From assembly GCF_030936135.1 (NCBI RefSeq), contig NC_082620.1, positions 682,001-746,000 of the forward strand: a stretch of 64,000 bases of DNA, written 5' to 3'. This stretch comes from Gavia stellata (Eukaryota; Chordata; Aves; Gaviiformes; Gaviidae). Under the pieces are notes generated by a model. That model was not told the origin of the DNA. It searched no databases and saw nothing but the letters and a program-made list of their open reading frames with translations. Positions 47,761-61,427 of the stretch are shown one piece after another (position 1 is the stretch's first letter; each line of letters starts with the position of its first letter). The position numbers and the translations under genes are program-made.

Positions 47761-50700
47761 AGGAGGCAAGCAAGGAAGGGACTAGAAACCTGGCTTCGCT
47801 CACAACGCCTGCGCAGAGCAATCCTGGAGCAAGTCCTGGGCCATTGGGGTTGGGCTGTGATTCCTGCCAGGCAAGGCAAGGCAAGGCGGGAGCCAGGCTC
47901 ATCTGCACCTCCGATGAGCCTGGGTGCCACAGGATTTCAGTCACTCTGAGCACTGCCGTGTTGGCAACACACCTCCACAAGCACACGTGCAAGTCCTTCC
48001 CCAGATGGAGAGCTGGGAAAGGGTGCCGAACATCACCTCCGGCCACAGCAGTGGCACCTCCGGGTGACTCAAAGTGATTTCGGAGACTGCTGTCACCTTG
48101 GAGCTCCCCACAGCAGGGATGGACAGTGCTCCATTCCCCTTCCCATCCCACCACTCTGCCTTTGAGGCACTGCCCTGAGGCTCTGCATTTTAGGAAGCAT
48201 GGCCAAAGCCTAAGCTAACCCCCCCAGCACCCTCGCCGCACGGCAGGGATGTCCGTCACCAGGTCCCCTGCTCCCCTTTGCAGGCTGTCCCCGCACAGGA
48301 CATGAGCAGGTTGAGTGAGCAACACACTCATTTTGCAGTGTGCTGTGCTAATTTTTAAACACCACGACAGTAAATTGAACCTTTTGCAGAGCTGGAGCCT
48401 ACCGCGTAAACTCAGTTATCTTCAGCAACCAAACCTGCAATCTCCCCAGAGAATGAAATCAGGTCTGTTAGACCAGGACTATTGTTTTCGAACCCAAATT
48501 GCCGTCGGTTGCAGGAGGGGAGAGGAGGCAGAGATCCGAGATGGTTCATTGTCTGGGTGCGTTTGTTAAAAAGAGTTTGACAGATTAACCCATGCTGGAG
48601 CCAGGCTAGAGCCAAGCCAGAATGAAACTAGAAGGGAGCAGAGTAAGGGGCAGACACTTAAAATGAGGGAGGTCGAGGCAGGAATCAAACTCCAGGTGCT
48701 CCTCCCTGCAGAGGCAAAGTCTGCACCACACAGTGGGACAGGGACCCTGCCGCAGGGGTCCGAGGAAGGACCAGGGCAAAAAGTAGATGCCCACAGCACC
48801 ACACTAAGGCTTTCCTGCATTCACAGCCAAGTTCATCACCGAAGGGCAACGCAAGCACCGCGTGCACTCCACGCATGCCCCACCAGCACTGCGGACACAT
48901 CACACAGCCCAGACCCTTCCCCATTCCTCCCAGGGTTAGGAGTGCATCTGAACACCCACCTCAGTCACAGCAGGCAGCCCCAGGGCAAATCATCCTCCCC
49001 ACCATGTCTCCAGACAGGGCTCGGGAGCAGGACAGGCTTGATCAGGGCACGGGGTCAAAGCTCACGTTTCCAAAAGGCCCCTCGAGCAACACAGTCCCAT
49101 CTTCAAAAGCGATACTGCTTTCTAGGCACGGCGGCTGAGCTCTGGCCAGACACCATGGCCAGATTTTCAAAGATATTTCAGCCTCTCAAGATACAGATTA
49201 AAGTCTTGGAGGGGTTTTCAGAGGCAGCTCTCTGGGCACCTCAGTACCTGCATCCACCAAGCTCCTGAATTACTCAAGCATCTTGAAAAAGTCTCCTTTG
49301 GCAGCCACGTCCCCAGTTTCTCTGGGCTGCTGGTAGCAGCTCTTTCACATTACGAGACATGCCAGCCCAGCAGATTCAAGCTTCCTCGCTCTTGGGAGGC
49401 AAAAGATGCTCCCACTGTTTCGCTGAACCCTCAAAAGAAAGTCCCAGCTTACAAACCTGAGCAGCATCTTCCCTTCACGTGAGAACGTGAAAAGGTGCAG
49501 AAGCCAAAGCTGGGGAGATGCATCAGCCTGGTGGCAGTGGCCTCCCTGGGACAGGTTTGTCCCATCCACCTGAGCAATTTCTTTCACCAATGAAGCCAAA
49601 CCACCCCAAGTTCACGAGAGCTTAGGGGACTGAGAGCACCACTGAAGGGACATCTACAAAAAGGGACGGGGCATCTGGGCAGCGTTGCAGATGGTACGGC
49701 CTTCTACAAACCCCGGATCGGGGTACCTGAGAGGGGCTCAGTGCTTTCTGCCCGCTCCCCTGTCCCCATGCAGAAACTGCTCCGGGGGGACACAGCTTCT
49801 GGGCAAAGAGGCGCTTAGGATGAGCCTAGGAAACCCAGGCTGCTCAGAACAGCCCGTCAGTGGAACAACCTCCCCCACTAAACCCCCTCGCCTCTCTCCT
49901 CTTCCTCCCGATCCTCTCTAAACCAGGGCCGGGTTCATCTGGAGGAAGCCAAAAACAACAGAGCCTAGGCTGCTCTCTGCAGTCCGGCAGCAGTCGGAGC
50001 CCAGCTGGACGCTACTAATTCAGCCACGCTCTGTTGATGGCGGAGCCCCGGCGCAGTTGTAAACAGCTCAGCAGTTTGTACACTCACCAGTATTGATGTT
50101 ATACAAAGGAGCTGGAAATGTAAATGATTGCACTAGGCCTACAGCCGGTGGCTGCTGGTGCGGACGGCCCCCGGCAAAAAAAAAAAATAATAATATAAAA
50201 ATATCTCCAGCCCACCCCTTGGCATTGCAAACGGGGCCTGACTCTGGCCAGGAGCGGAGGAGCAAAGCTTTTACGTGTTTGCCATCTAGTGGGCTTGGGA
50301 AAGCCTGCACAGAGGTGCTGCCCTGCAGTGCAAAGCTTCGCCAGGTTGCAGGACTAGAACAAAATCTCTGCGATTTGGCCAAGCCAGGTCTGTCTGGTCA
50401 CCGTTCAGCCCACTGATGCTTTGCAATGGAGTCAAGGGAGGGGGGTGGACCAGGACCTTGCAAAGCATCGTGCTGATGAGACCCCAGCTCCGGAGATAAC
50501 ATGTCTTGGCACAGGACAACATCCATGGGGGGCAAGGGAGCTGTACCTACATGGTAGGAGCCTGAAAATCCACCCCAGGGCAGCTACAGTGTCCACATCT
50601 CACAAAAGCAAGGATGTCGCCTGCATTACATCTGCTTCGCCTGTTCACAGAAGAGGCTAAATACTATGTTTAGGAATAATATTTTCATTTTTAAAATCAG

Positions 50701-52289
50701 CGGTTTCAAGGGAAAGGGGCTTAACATTTCCACCGTGCTCCCAGCCAACTTGGCTGCTAGCTCAATTAAAAATCATTTGGGCTGTATGGACCCACAGAGT
50801 CCTGCTGCCCCATAGCCCACTGGAGCGTCTTTAGGATCGTAAAGAAAAGGGGACATAAAAAGAAAGAAAAACACATGATACTATGTAACGGCACTAACAA
50901 GTAAACTGTTTTAATTTTCAGCCGAATAATAATTCCTAAGGAGGAAAAACAAAGTTTGTTCAGCTGTAGTTAAGGTTGAGCAAACATAACACTAATCACT
51001 TCTGCTTCGCCTCTTGGAAAAGGCTCTACAAGAGTGTCACATTTAAAAAAAAAAAAAAAAAACAAAAAAAACCCCCACAATAGTACCAACTCTTAGCCCC
51101 TGGGAAAGCTCTGAAGAGCGGGTGCCGCTTCACCCCCACCAAGAGAGAGGTTTGAAAGCCTCACTGCAACCCGGAGCAAGCAGCCAGCTCTCCCCACACC
51201 TGCTCGGGAGCTGCAGCAAGGCCAGCCCAGCTTCAGCAGCACGTTTTCACCCTCCGAAGGGGCTTCAATGATACGTGACTCTGCGGGAATCAGGTGCACA
51301 ACTGTCGGGAGATCCTAGGGCATGCCGAGACCTCTGCAAGAAGGCTTGAGCGCATGGCATCTGCTGCCTGACCCCGTCTCCTGACGTTACTTGCTGGCAT
51401 CTCTCCGCGCTGCTCCATAAACAGGTCCCCCCAGAGAAGAAGAGGCAGTTCAAAAGGACAAGAAGGCAAAATGAGGGCGGGGGGAAGAAGAGAGAAGGAA
51501 GCTGCAGAGGGAGGGACAGATGGAAAGGGAGCAATTGCAGAGGACAAGAGACAGGCGGAAGGGGTTGCAGGTACAACAGAGAAGAGGAACCTGGTCAGAG
51601 GATACTGGGCAGACACGTGGGGAACCAAGACATGGGAGAAGGCTGCCAGCGGGAGAAGGAAAGGCAGAGGAAAATCAGCAGCTTTCCCCTCCTCTCCTCC
51701 AGCCTCCCAGGGACAGCTCCGTGCAGCGCAGGGCTCACTTGGGATTAACTGGAGCAGTGACACCCCCTTTGGAAACACCAGGCTGGTCCTAAACCGCTCC
51801 TTTCAGGTCACCAAAGATTTGCCAACTAGCCCAGCAAGAAGCAAGGAATAACCATCCACAGAAAAGGGGGTACCTTGCCCAGCCCTGCAACCCCGTAACT
51901 AACCCAGATATAACACCCCTGTGGTTTACCCCCGCAGGATCCACTCGCATCAGAGGCCAGGTTTGCACCACCTCCCTCAGACCCCGGCGCCCCGAGTCCC
52001 TTCCAGCTTCACCCACAGCTCTGGCAACAGTGCCGCAGCCACCCTGCATGCGACAGGAACATGAGCGAGCAGGAAAACGGAGAACCTTGGTCCCAGATGC
52101 TGGATTTGATCCCAGGGAAAGCCACTGTGAACAGAGGAAGGGGACAGCACCATGGCTGATGGACACCACGGTGAGGTTAGCTGCACGGGCCATAATGACC
52201 CATGTGCTGAGCAGCAGTGAGAAATTCCAGATTATTTCTTGCAGCCGACTCCATCCCTGCACGTTCCCCCAGTGCACGTAGGTGACAAA
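47761..52289. other. Intergenic DNA, no gene seen
   Basis: Mixed composition, with an AT-rich patch at about 50660-51010 and an A-rich tract at 51045-51071. A purine-rich plus strand runs at about 51430-51680. No gene was recognised on either strand. Confidence 0.45.
51045..51071 (+). repeat. A-rich tract (A18-C-A8)
   Basis: Eighteen A, one C, then eight A, followed by CCCCC. It could be the tail of an unrecognised retrotransposed insert or simple A-tract expansion. No source gene or flanking duplication was found. Confidence 0.85.
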
Positions 52290-52450
52290 TTACCATCTTT
52301 GTTATTCGAGCACATACCAAATCAGGGTGATCAGTATTTGTCAAATAAGGGAAGAAAAATATATTGCGCAAAACATTTCGAGGTTTATTTTAACAGGGCT
52401 TTAAATATCAGTCAGTGCCAGGTTCATAAGCACCTCTTGGGACGGTTGGC
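52290..52450. promoter_or_regulatory. AT-rich candidate noncoding element
   Basis: A non-repetitive AT-rich block lies within GC-richer flanks, immediately left of a T-rich low-complexity run near 52480-52530. It has no coding sign. The regulatory role is inferred from composition. Confidence 0.2.
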
Positions 52451-55400
52451 CCTGGTTTGCCATGAGAGACTTATTTTTCTTCTCTTTTTTTTTTTCCCCT
52501 CCTTTTTTATTTTCATTAATTCAAAGGAAATAAAAAAAAGCCTGCTGCTTCCAGGGGCAGCAATAAGGATGCCTATCCCATCAAAGGACAAACACTGTGC
52601 TAAGCAATGCCAGCTCTGCTGTACAGCAATGACACACGCACAGCTTGTGCTTGCTGTTGCCTCCACGTGAGCCCAATACAGGCAGCAAAGGCGAAATCCC
52701 TGCCTGTACACGGAAGGCAACACTTCTCAATCCCCAAGCAACAATGGGGCTGGCCTTGCCTCACCCTGCACCAGTGGGCAGAGCTCTCAGGAGGTGCCAG
52801 TTTGCACCGTAGATGCTCTCTGTGCCTTCACGGCTGCTGGTCTCCCACAGGCACCAGGTGTACTCACAGCATTTGTGGAGCTTGGGTACCGAGGGCAGAT
52901 TCAGTGCAGCAGCCCAGATTTATCTGCCCAAGATAAACATGCAGCTGGCCATTGTCAGAAGAGGTTGGTGGGCTCATTTCTTTGCCCCCAAATCCAAAAA
53001 ACACTGCAAGTGCTCCCCAGTCCTGTAAAAACCGTGCCTACAGCAAGCAACACCTGCCTGGTTTACCCCCAGAGCCCCGCTCCTGATGCAGAATATGAGC
53101 AGAGAAATGCAGCGTCATGGAAAAAAGCTTTTTCTTGTGCTTCAGAGCCAGATTTTTGGGTGCTAGAAAGCTGCAATTGCTGCTACATGCTCTGGTCAGT
53201 TAGACTGAACGCAGGCAATGCAACGCACTACAAGCTTGAGAGCTATGTGCAGGCAAATCCTGACAGCGAGCAAAGGGTGCAATGCCACATCAGTTATGCC
53301 CATGATCTCTCTGATTTACTCTACTGGAGCCACCGAGTGTCCAGTTCCTGTTACACAGCGAAGCACCGTGCCTGGAGAGCTGAGCAGACCCCATCCTCTG
53401 CCAGGATCTGACCCAGGGCCAGGACAAATTCATCGTTGAGTCAATGCTCATTAGCTCACCCTTTGCTGGCACAGGAGGCTCCAACTCCTAAGCAGCGCTG
53501 AACGCCTCCAGTGATCTGCCATGGCCACCTCCTGGGTTGCCAAGTATCCCCTGCTGTCGGTGGCGACCTCAGCGGCCACCTGCGCATCCCAACATGGTCA
53601 GCCACCACTTGGGATGAAGCCAGGGATGTTGCACTCCAGGGTGGGCCAGCCAATGCCTCTTAAAATCAAACTTTGGATAAAAACAGAGAGCAGTGACCAC
53701 GTAACCAGCCCCCCTTCCTGTCTGCCAGCCCTTCTGCCTCTTCCCACTTCTGCTTTTCAGAACCGCAGCTACATTACTCGGACATGGCTAGATCTCCCCA
53801 TCAGTGCAGGAGTGCACCGGAGACCCAGCCCTCGCAGGAAACAAGCAACAGCCTCTTGGCTGCCAGGACGATGCCTCAGCAGTTTCTAAAAGTGGTGCGC
53901 GAGTCAGACACTCCCCAGGAGAAAGGAAGAAGCCAGAGCATGTTTACAGGGCAAGCCTTTCACATGCTGTTAGCGCTTACATATATTCAAGCATCCCCTC
54001 TACACCCAGCACAGCCCTGCACCTCTGCTGCACACATACAGCCCACACAGGCCATGAAGGAAGGAGCTGACTGTGGCACCAGGCTGCGGGTGAGAAGGCT
54101 GAAACACTCCTCGAGGGCCAAAGCAGTCACTTACCTCGCTTGGAAGACATCAGTTCTCAACTCGTGCGTGAAGGTGCTCATTGCGAGCTTCCAACCGCCA
54201 TTTGACATTTCTAGTTTTGCCCGCGTTAACCCCGCTTTGTGCCCACGGTTGCATTGAAGAGGAATTGCTTCTCACCCTGCGCTGACACTTGGATGTAAGG
54301 AAGGTAGACAGCCCAGAATCGGAACAGGCAGGTGGAAGACAGCAAACAACTCAGAAACCATCAAGAAATAGACCCCGTTGCTGAAAGCTCTGGGAAGCTT
54401 GCTGCACTGTGCTGGCATCTCAAGTTCCCCTTGGGTACCAAATTGTGAAAGGTGGCAGGGATGAGGTTTGGGAAACAAATGACCCAAACCGGGACTAGCT
54501 GCAGAGCAGGAGCGCAGGACTTTTTGAAGGCTCCCACCTGATGGGAAGGGGAAGAGAAACTCCTTCAAACCAGCAGAGCATCATGAAGGAGAGGGCAAGA
54601 TACCTACCTGCTTCACTGCTGTCACAGCTCTTGGCAAGGGAAACTCCCCACCTATCTGATGCTCCCAAAACATTCAGGAAGGGTCAAAAGCTGTGAGTTT
54701 CTCCTGGGTAAGCTCCCTCTAGCTGTAACCATGTCATTGGGACCACAGGGAGGTCGCATCTATAGAGTCTAGGGTGCTATTCCTCACAGATCCCATGCTA
54801 AATTCAAGGAAGACGTGTGCAGCACTCTGCTTACTACCCATCCATCTTTCCAGGGCTGTATCTCAGATAAAGGAACCATTCCCCTCTGCATGAATGTGAA
54901 AATTCCTCTCCCCTCCAATCCCCTGCAATCACAGGTACGCTTTGGTGAGCATCATCACCCCAAAATAAGAGATGCTGATGTCCTCCCACACGTTGAGCAT
55001 TGGCAGGTCATCAGTGTCCCAGACTTGTGCAGAAACCACTTTTATTCAGGAAAGAGAGGAGCTGGACTTTTCAGCAGCAACGTTTGCTGAGAGGTCAGCA
55101 CAGTACCTGCAGATGTTGTTATACAGCTCACCTGCTGTAACTGCTAGCAGGGAAATATCAGCCCTTCAGACAAAAGGCAGACATATCTGGGGTCAGCCCA
55201 GCAGGAATAAGCCACACAAACCTGCGCAGTGTTCATCCAACTCCAGCCTCCAGTGACTGTACAGATGGGACCAGTACACTCCTTGGACTGTGGGGTTTAG
55301 GCCTTTTGCTTGCACACTTACAACTACATCTTTCACATGGGGACTTCTCTAGCTTGAGAGGTGCATCAAGTAGAGGCACAGGAGGAGAGAGCAGATGCAC

Positions 55401-58400
55401 ACACACTGCCCGTATGCGTAGACAGCAACCCCAGGCTGCACTACACAATCCTCAGCAGGGTCCCGATTTCTTCAAAACCAAGGAAAAGCTGGAAATTCAA
55501 AACTAACACGTATTTTCACACATGCATAAAGTCTAAAAGTCAGGAACTTAGTAAATATCTAGTTCAGTTTGATGTTTATGTAGTTTATCCCAGCACAAAT
55601 ACTGACAGCAAGGGATTAAAGGTGATAGTAAACCTGTGCTTCAGAGCTCAAGCCCATCTCTTATCAGAGAGCCCATGAAAAAGCTGCTGTAAGGCCTTTA
55701 GCCTGGGTCTTCCTGCTCCAGTACCCCACCACCTCACCCTGAAACATCCAGTCACCTCCCATGCAGATACCAAGCGGTTCGACCCTTACAGCTGATTCAT
55801 TTAGTCCCTCATCAGGCTTTATTAGCAGCACACATGACCCAGGCACCACTGCAGGCCATCCAGGAAGCCTGCAGGACTGCTGGAGTTGGGCCCACCATGT
55901 ACCACTCTGCAGCTCCTGCTCTGAGCGTTGCTCAGCTCCGGAAGCTCCCTGGGTGTGGTGCGGAGAGCGCTCAGTCCAATTTGCTGCAGAGGCTGTTACG
56001 AGCGGCTGACGTCAATAACGCAGGCTGATTTTTCATCTCAGTCCTTCTGTCCAAAACCACCAGAGGGCACCTTGAAACACGACCGTTTACGGGCTTGGCC
56101 ATGTTAAATATTCCATTTCGGAGCCATGAAACCTGCTTGCCCAGCTACTGCCCCACTGTACCTTAATAGACACCCCACCACACACTCTTTGCCCTTTTAG
56201 ATGGGCTTCAGGTGTGACGAGATGAGTGCCAGCAGCTCAGGAAAGCCCTCTTCCCTGCTGCAAAGCAGTCCCAGTGGCCTGCCAGCACACATCACAGAGG
56301 GTCTGTGTCAATTTGGTCCTTAGCAGTGATGCCTGCTTTGACAATTCAGGACCAAGAGCTTCTTGGGGTAAGGAAAAGACTTTGCTAATTTCCAGGGACC
56401 ACTAGATTAGGGGTGATCAGACAAATACACTGCTTTTATTACTCTCAACCTCCGACAAAGCTGAGAAGCAGGCAGAGGACAGCAGCATGAGGCTAGGTCT
56501 GAAGAAATACAGAATCTATACCCCAGAGTCCTCAGAATCAGACAGGAGCCCTGCCACCAGCATCAGGAGTTTCATTCCCCTTTCCCTCATGCAGGCTCCT
56601 CTGTCTGAGCTAAAGCCAATTTCATTTTTATCCAGCCTTTTTATCCTGATCTAAGCCCATGACAAATGATACTTTTATCTCACCTCACTATAGTGAGGAG
56701 TTGGTCGGTTGGCACCAGCTTGCAAGGGAGGAAGAGGGAGGAGGTCCTGGACTTGCCAGTGTCTTTATGACAGGGCAGCAGGATCTCTCATTAAGATAAC
56801 CTTGTTGTTGAGCTCAAACCTGTGCCCTGCTACCAGTTTCTTGCGCAATCCTGGACAAGTCATTTAGGGCAGGAGTTCACAGGAGAGCTCCAGCCAACCA
56901 ATGACTCCCTGCTCATGGTTTCTTTTTTCCCAGGCTGGGTTTCGGGAACTGATTCAGCTCATGAAAGGGACAGATCACCACCGTGACTAAGGTAACAAAA
57001 CCAGCAGAAATGCACTGCCAGGAGCAGGGGCCTGCTCCTTTCGGCAGCTAGAACTAATTTATTCTTCATTTAATCACTTCAGGATTCTTCTTTACTGTTT
57101 TTGAAGCGGTACTTTCCTCTTCCATGCTTGATCTTCTCTACTTGTTTTACTACTCACTAGCAGGAACGCCTCCGGGGCACCCAAATGGTGACTTGCAGTC
57201 CTCAGACAGGAGACCAGGGGTTGAAGAGGAACAACAGTGAGGAATGTTTCTCAGAGGAACCAGAGTATGGGCAGCATGGGAAAGCAAAGCAGTGCACCTC
57301 CCCAGCACAGGACCCCAGAGGCACCCCACATAAAATAGCTGCACAGTGAGAGAGAGGGTGGTTCGTGTAAGTTAAGGCAACAGGAAGGCTGGGTCAGGGG
57401 CAGCGCTGACACAACAGCTCTCGCAAATCCCACTCAAAGTCTGTTTTTAAAAGGAGGCAGCTGCTACCAGCTGCAAAATGAGACCTAGATGGTGGCCAAG
57501 TAACAGAGGACATTGCTGCCTCTTGGGAACACGCCTAAATCATCAGTCTGTTTTTAGCTGTGTCTACAGCAGCAAACGGCAGAGACAGCAGAAGCAGACC
57601 TGCCAAGTGAAACCGTACCCAACAGCAACACTGCGCACATTTCAGGGGGCCCTTCAAACTAACTCTAGCCAGGTCCCAAAGACCCAAACTCCATTAGCTG
57701 CTGGAAGACAACATCCATTTAAATTTTACCTAGCACAAATCTAACTAGCACACTCCAAAAACACTCTGGCAATGTGAAACAGAGCACGTCAAGTACGGAC
57801 AACTTGGAGATTTGCACATCGATGTGACCTAACACACTAAAGTAGCTGCACCTTGTCAAATCTCCCTTCTGGGAGCCCCTTAAGAAAGAAAGAGCAGGCA
57901 GGCGTAACCCAAGCAGAGAGAGTAAATAGTGAAGAGGACCATCCCAAGTCAGGTGAGAAAGCACACCACTTGGAAAGCCTTTCAGGCAACGGGCAGCATT
58001 TGCCTGGTGGTGTACCACAGTTAGGCAATGCCATGAAACAAACTGCTAAGAGCCTGGGTGGCTCAGTGGTGCTGGTAAAGATGCAGTTGCTCCAAAAAGT
58101 TCTTCTCTCAGAGGTCTTATCAAATGTGCTCATCTTTCCTTACATGATACCCTACCCATGTTTTAATAAGGGCCACACCTAGGTAAGTATAATGCACAGC
58201 GCTGACAGCAAGAACTAGCACATTACTGGGAAGGAGAGGGAGGAGACGTGTAAAGAATATGGCTGAGCAGATGAACATCCTCCTGGGAAAGCTGCAGAGC
58301 TCAGTCTGTCTCACTGATAAAAGCCACCTCCCAAACACTGCTGTTCTTCAGCAGCACCATTTCTTCCAAGGCATAACATAACTTCCCATGGCCCCACAGG

Positions 58401-61400
58401 GAAAGAGGCACGGGAGAACAAGATAAAACTCGCATCTCCAACACGTTCCTGATGGCACAGCACAGGGAAGCTTGGAGGTGAAAAAACAGTCACCAGTTGA
58501 ACACAATCTTAGCACCAATCTGAGTTACAGCAGCCATGCAGAGACCATGCCTGCACCAGGAGCTACAGAAACAGCAGGGTTAGTTAGATCAGCTTATATA
58601 CAGCAGCAAATTTCCACATGTTAACTAAATCAGCAAGGGAGGGACTGAGCACAAGGGTGTGCTTAAAGTTATCTCCTGCTTGGGAAAGCAACTGCTGCCC
58701 TGGAGCACTCTTCCCACCAATAATCAACCCTGGAGTCCAACCCCTTGTTTTGGATTTCTTATGCAAGTATGTCCCTTACAAGAGAGGCAGACTTTTCTTC
58801 ACCTTAAGTACTTGCCTATTTAGCGGATAGTCTCAATTTCCATATTTCAACTCTGTTGAATCAGTTTGTTTTCCCACTGTGCTGTTGTCATGCATGCTAT
58901 TTGTCACCACAGCATACATGTGTTTACTGGATACAGCTGAACTGGTCAGACTGTGTGCATGCTCCCACCTCCTCCCTAAGCCTCTACACCAGATCTGCTC
59001 TCCTACCTCCTCCCTTGCAGTCATTTTGGCATCAGCCCAAGCACAAAAAAACAGGCAGTCGAGTCCACTAGTTCAGCAGGAAAGTATCCTGCAAGATGTT
59101 ACATTTCCATGCAAGTAGTGAATGTAATCGTCTCCCTGTACAGCTTAATGGAACTTAAGCGAATGAAACTTCACTTAAGTGAAGGATAGTGTGGGAACAC
59201 ACAGCCAAGGGAGGGAAAGGGGATCATCATTGTATCTTTAGCAGCTGCTTGTTGTCTCTGAAGCAGAGCCACTTGTTGAGAGTAGCCAACAGAAGCAAGA
59301 GCTCTGCTCGCTACCTGCTTTTAAGCAAAACTGACTTAGTATTAGGAACTAGAGATTCACATGAGAGCCAGCTGAAAACCAGAAATCACTCACCTAGTCC
59401 TTGTGCAGGGTTAAGTGGCTGCTTAATAGAGGAGTTACATGAATAACCAAAAGATTTCATCAAAAGTTTGCTCTGTCCCCCAGCTATTAAAAGAGGAAGC
59501 TGCTCTCCAGTGTCCGTGCAGCCTTCAGTCCTTGGAGCAATTTTAATATCATTGTCAGATGCCTTCTCATCAGAGACTTTTGGCCCTTTACAAGAGACAA
59601 CACTAATACATGTAGCAGTTGGTTAAGCAGCCAGCCCAGACCTCACCTACCAGTAAGCTTCTACAAGTACCTCAAGAATCCTCACAGGTGAGAAGGAAGA
59701 CAGCACTGAGCTGTGGGTGCATCTTCAGATAAGCAATTCCTCTGTTGTAAAAGCAGTAACATGAGGCAATCCCAGCTCATACCAAATACTAGCTTGCCAT
59801 GCTAGTATGAAGGGAAATGCCAAGTATTCCCACCTGCCTCCAAGACCTTTGCTTTCAAACCTGCTAGCTGAAAATGGCACTCCCAGAAGGGGAAGAAGTG
59901 GTGGTTTTGCCTGCTTTTGCCCGTTTTGCATGTCTTCACACAGGGAGACAGTCACCAAGGTGCTCTTATGCTCATATAACCTGGCAACACAGAGCACACC
60001 TCACACATTTGGCTTCAGAGAGACCTCACCACTGAGCTCCAGAGCAAAAGGGCATGGTGTTAAACAGCCCACAAGCTAAGCTGTTTGTGCTTGTTTAACC
60101 AACTCCAGCATCTTGTCCTCTCTCTGGACTGGGACAGCTATGTCCTGGCAGATTCACAGAGCTACCACACTTTTGCAAAGCTAATGCCACACTGAGATGA
60201 AGGAAGGAAGCAGCACCGCTCCTTGAAAAGGATGTTTTTCCATCATCCAGTGCCTCCAGGATTCTCTCCAGAGTCAAGTTTAACCTTGTGGCACTGATTT
60301 AACAGAACAGACTTTACCGATTAGCCAAATGGACCTGCATGAAAGGACTCTCACAAGTCACTGCCAGAAAAATGTACACAGAGGCACCAGATAGCTATAG
60401 GCAACCCCCATGTAAGGATGCATCCAAGACAGAAAAGGCTTGACAGGGTAACCCTACTGCTTTAAAGCATAAGTCCTAAAGGGTTCCCCTTCCACTTCAG
60501 AAGTAGTTTCCTGCCCGATTTCACGCAGGCAATCCCTTGGTCACCAGTCTCAGTGCTGCCTTTGGACATATGAATTAGGTTGAGCTATTAGAAGGTGCAG
60601 AAGGCCATTTCAGTCTGCTGTAAGCACACGGAGCAGCCACCAATGCTCAGCTGTCACCAAGCATTACAAGTACCAGCAGTACTTTCAACTGGGAGCCAGA
60701 GACCTACAGCCAAGCCGCCCCACAGAAGACAGCAATTAAAAACTGAACTGCAAAGTTGAACAGCAGCACTAATCACCATGAAAAGTGAAAAGCACACATT
60801 TACACTAAGCTTCTGGATTACAGCACCCACAAGTCAGCTTCTCAAAATAAGTGACCTTTAATGAGGCTCTTTTGAATGTGTTTTAATAATTAATATAAAT
60901 TATGCATCAACAGTGTAAAACTTCACGGTTTCTTTGGAGAATTAACAAAAAGCTGTAATAAATCCTGTGCTTTTTAGGGAGGGAGATAAGCATGATGTCA
61001 TTTGTCCCTTCAGGGTTTTTGCTATGTGCCCATGAACAGGGAACAGGAAACTTCCACAAAGACTAGCTTCTTGCCAGAAGAGGTGCAAGAGCCCAATAAG
61101 CCCCAAAAGCCAACTTTTAATATTTGGGAACATGCATAGCAATGAGTATTCCCTTTGTTAAGAACCTCCGTGCCCTCTCTTCAGAGTTGGGTATGACAGC
61201 AGAGACTCTGAAGATCAGAGCGATCTTGACAGAACTGAAGCCAGCAGCAGAGATGAGGGAAGACAAACTGACAGGATTAAGCATTAAGGAAAGACCCAAA
61301 CTAACTTGCAAGGAGGAGAGTGGGGCTCGCAAGGGATAAAGGACCATATTTACAAGTCCTTCACACTCAAGAGAAAGGCAAGGAAATAACTACCCTCAGG

Positions 61401-61421
61401 CAGGCTTGTGAAGATACTTTG
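52451..61421. other. Intergenic DNA upstream of the CDC42 3' end
   Basis: No protein-coding exon was recognised on either strand. From about 55 kb rightward the sequence becomes more AT-rich and less CpG-dense. Minus-strand AATAAA motifs (TTTATT on plus) occur near 55040, 56436 and 57060, and ATTAAA at 60857-60862, 60882-60887 and 61116-61121. CDC42 transcripts with longer 3' UTRs could therefore extend into this region. No element or RNA gene was identified. Confidence 0.4.
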
Positions 61422-61427
61422 TTTAAT
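61422..61427 (-). terminator. CDC42: Candidate poly(A) signal ATTAAA for CDC42
   Basis: On the minus strand, ATTAAA lies about 1.3 kb after the CDC42 stop, similar to the UTR length I recall for the ubiquitous mammalian mRNA. Further ATTAAA hexamers at 61116-61121 and near 60860-60887 are alternatives. Confidence 0.3.

Noticed and set aside
51045-51071. Poly(A) tail of a processed pseudogene
   Set aside because: No retrocopied gene body could be recognised to its left and no flanking target duplication was found.
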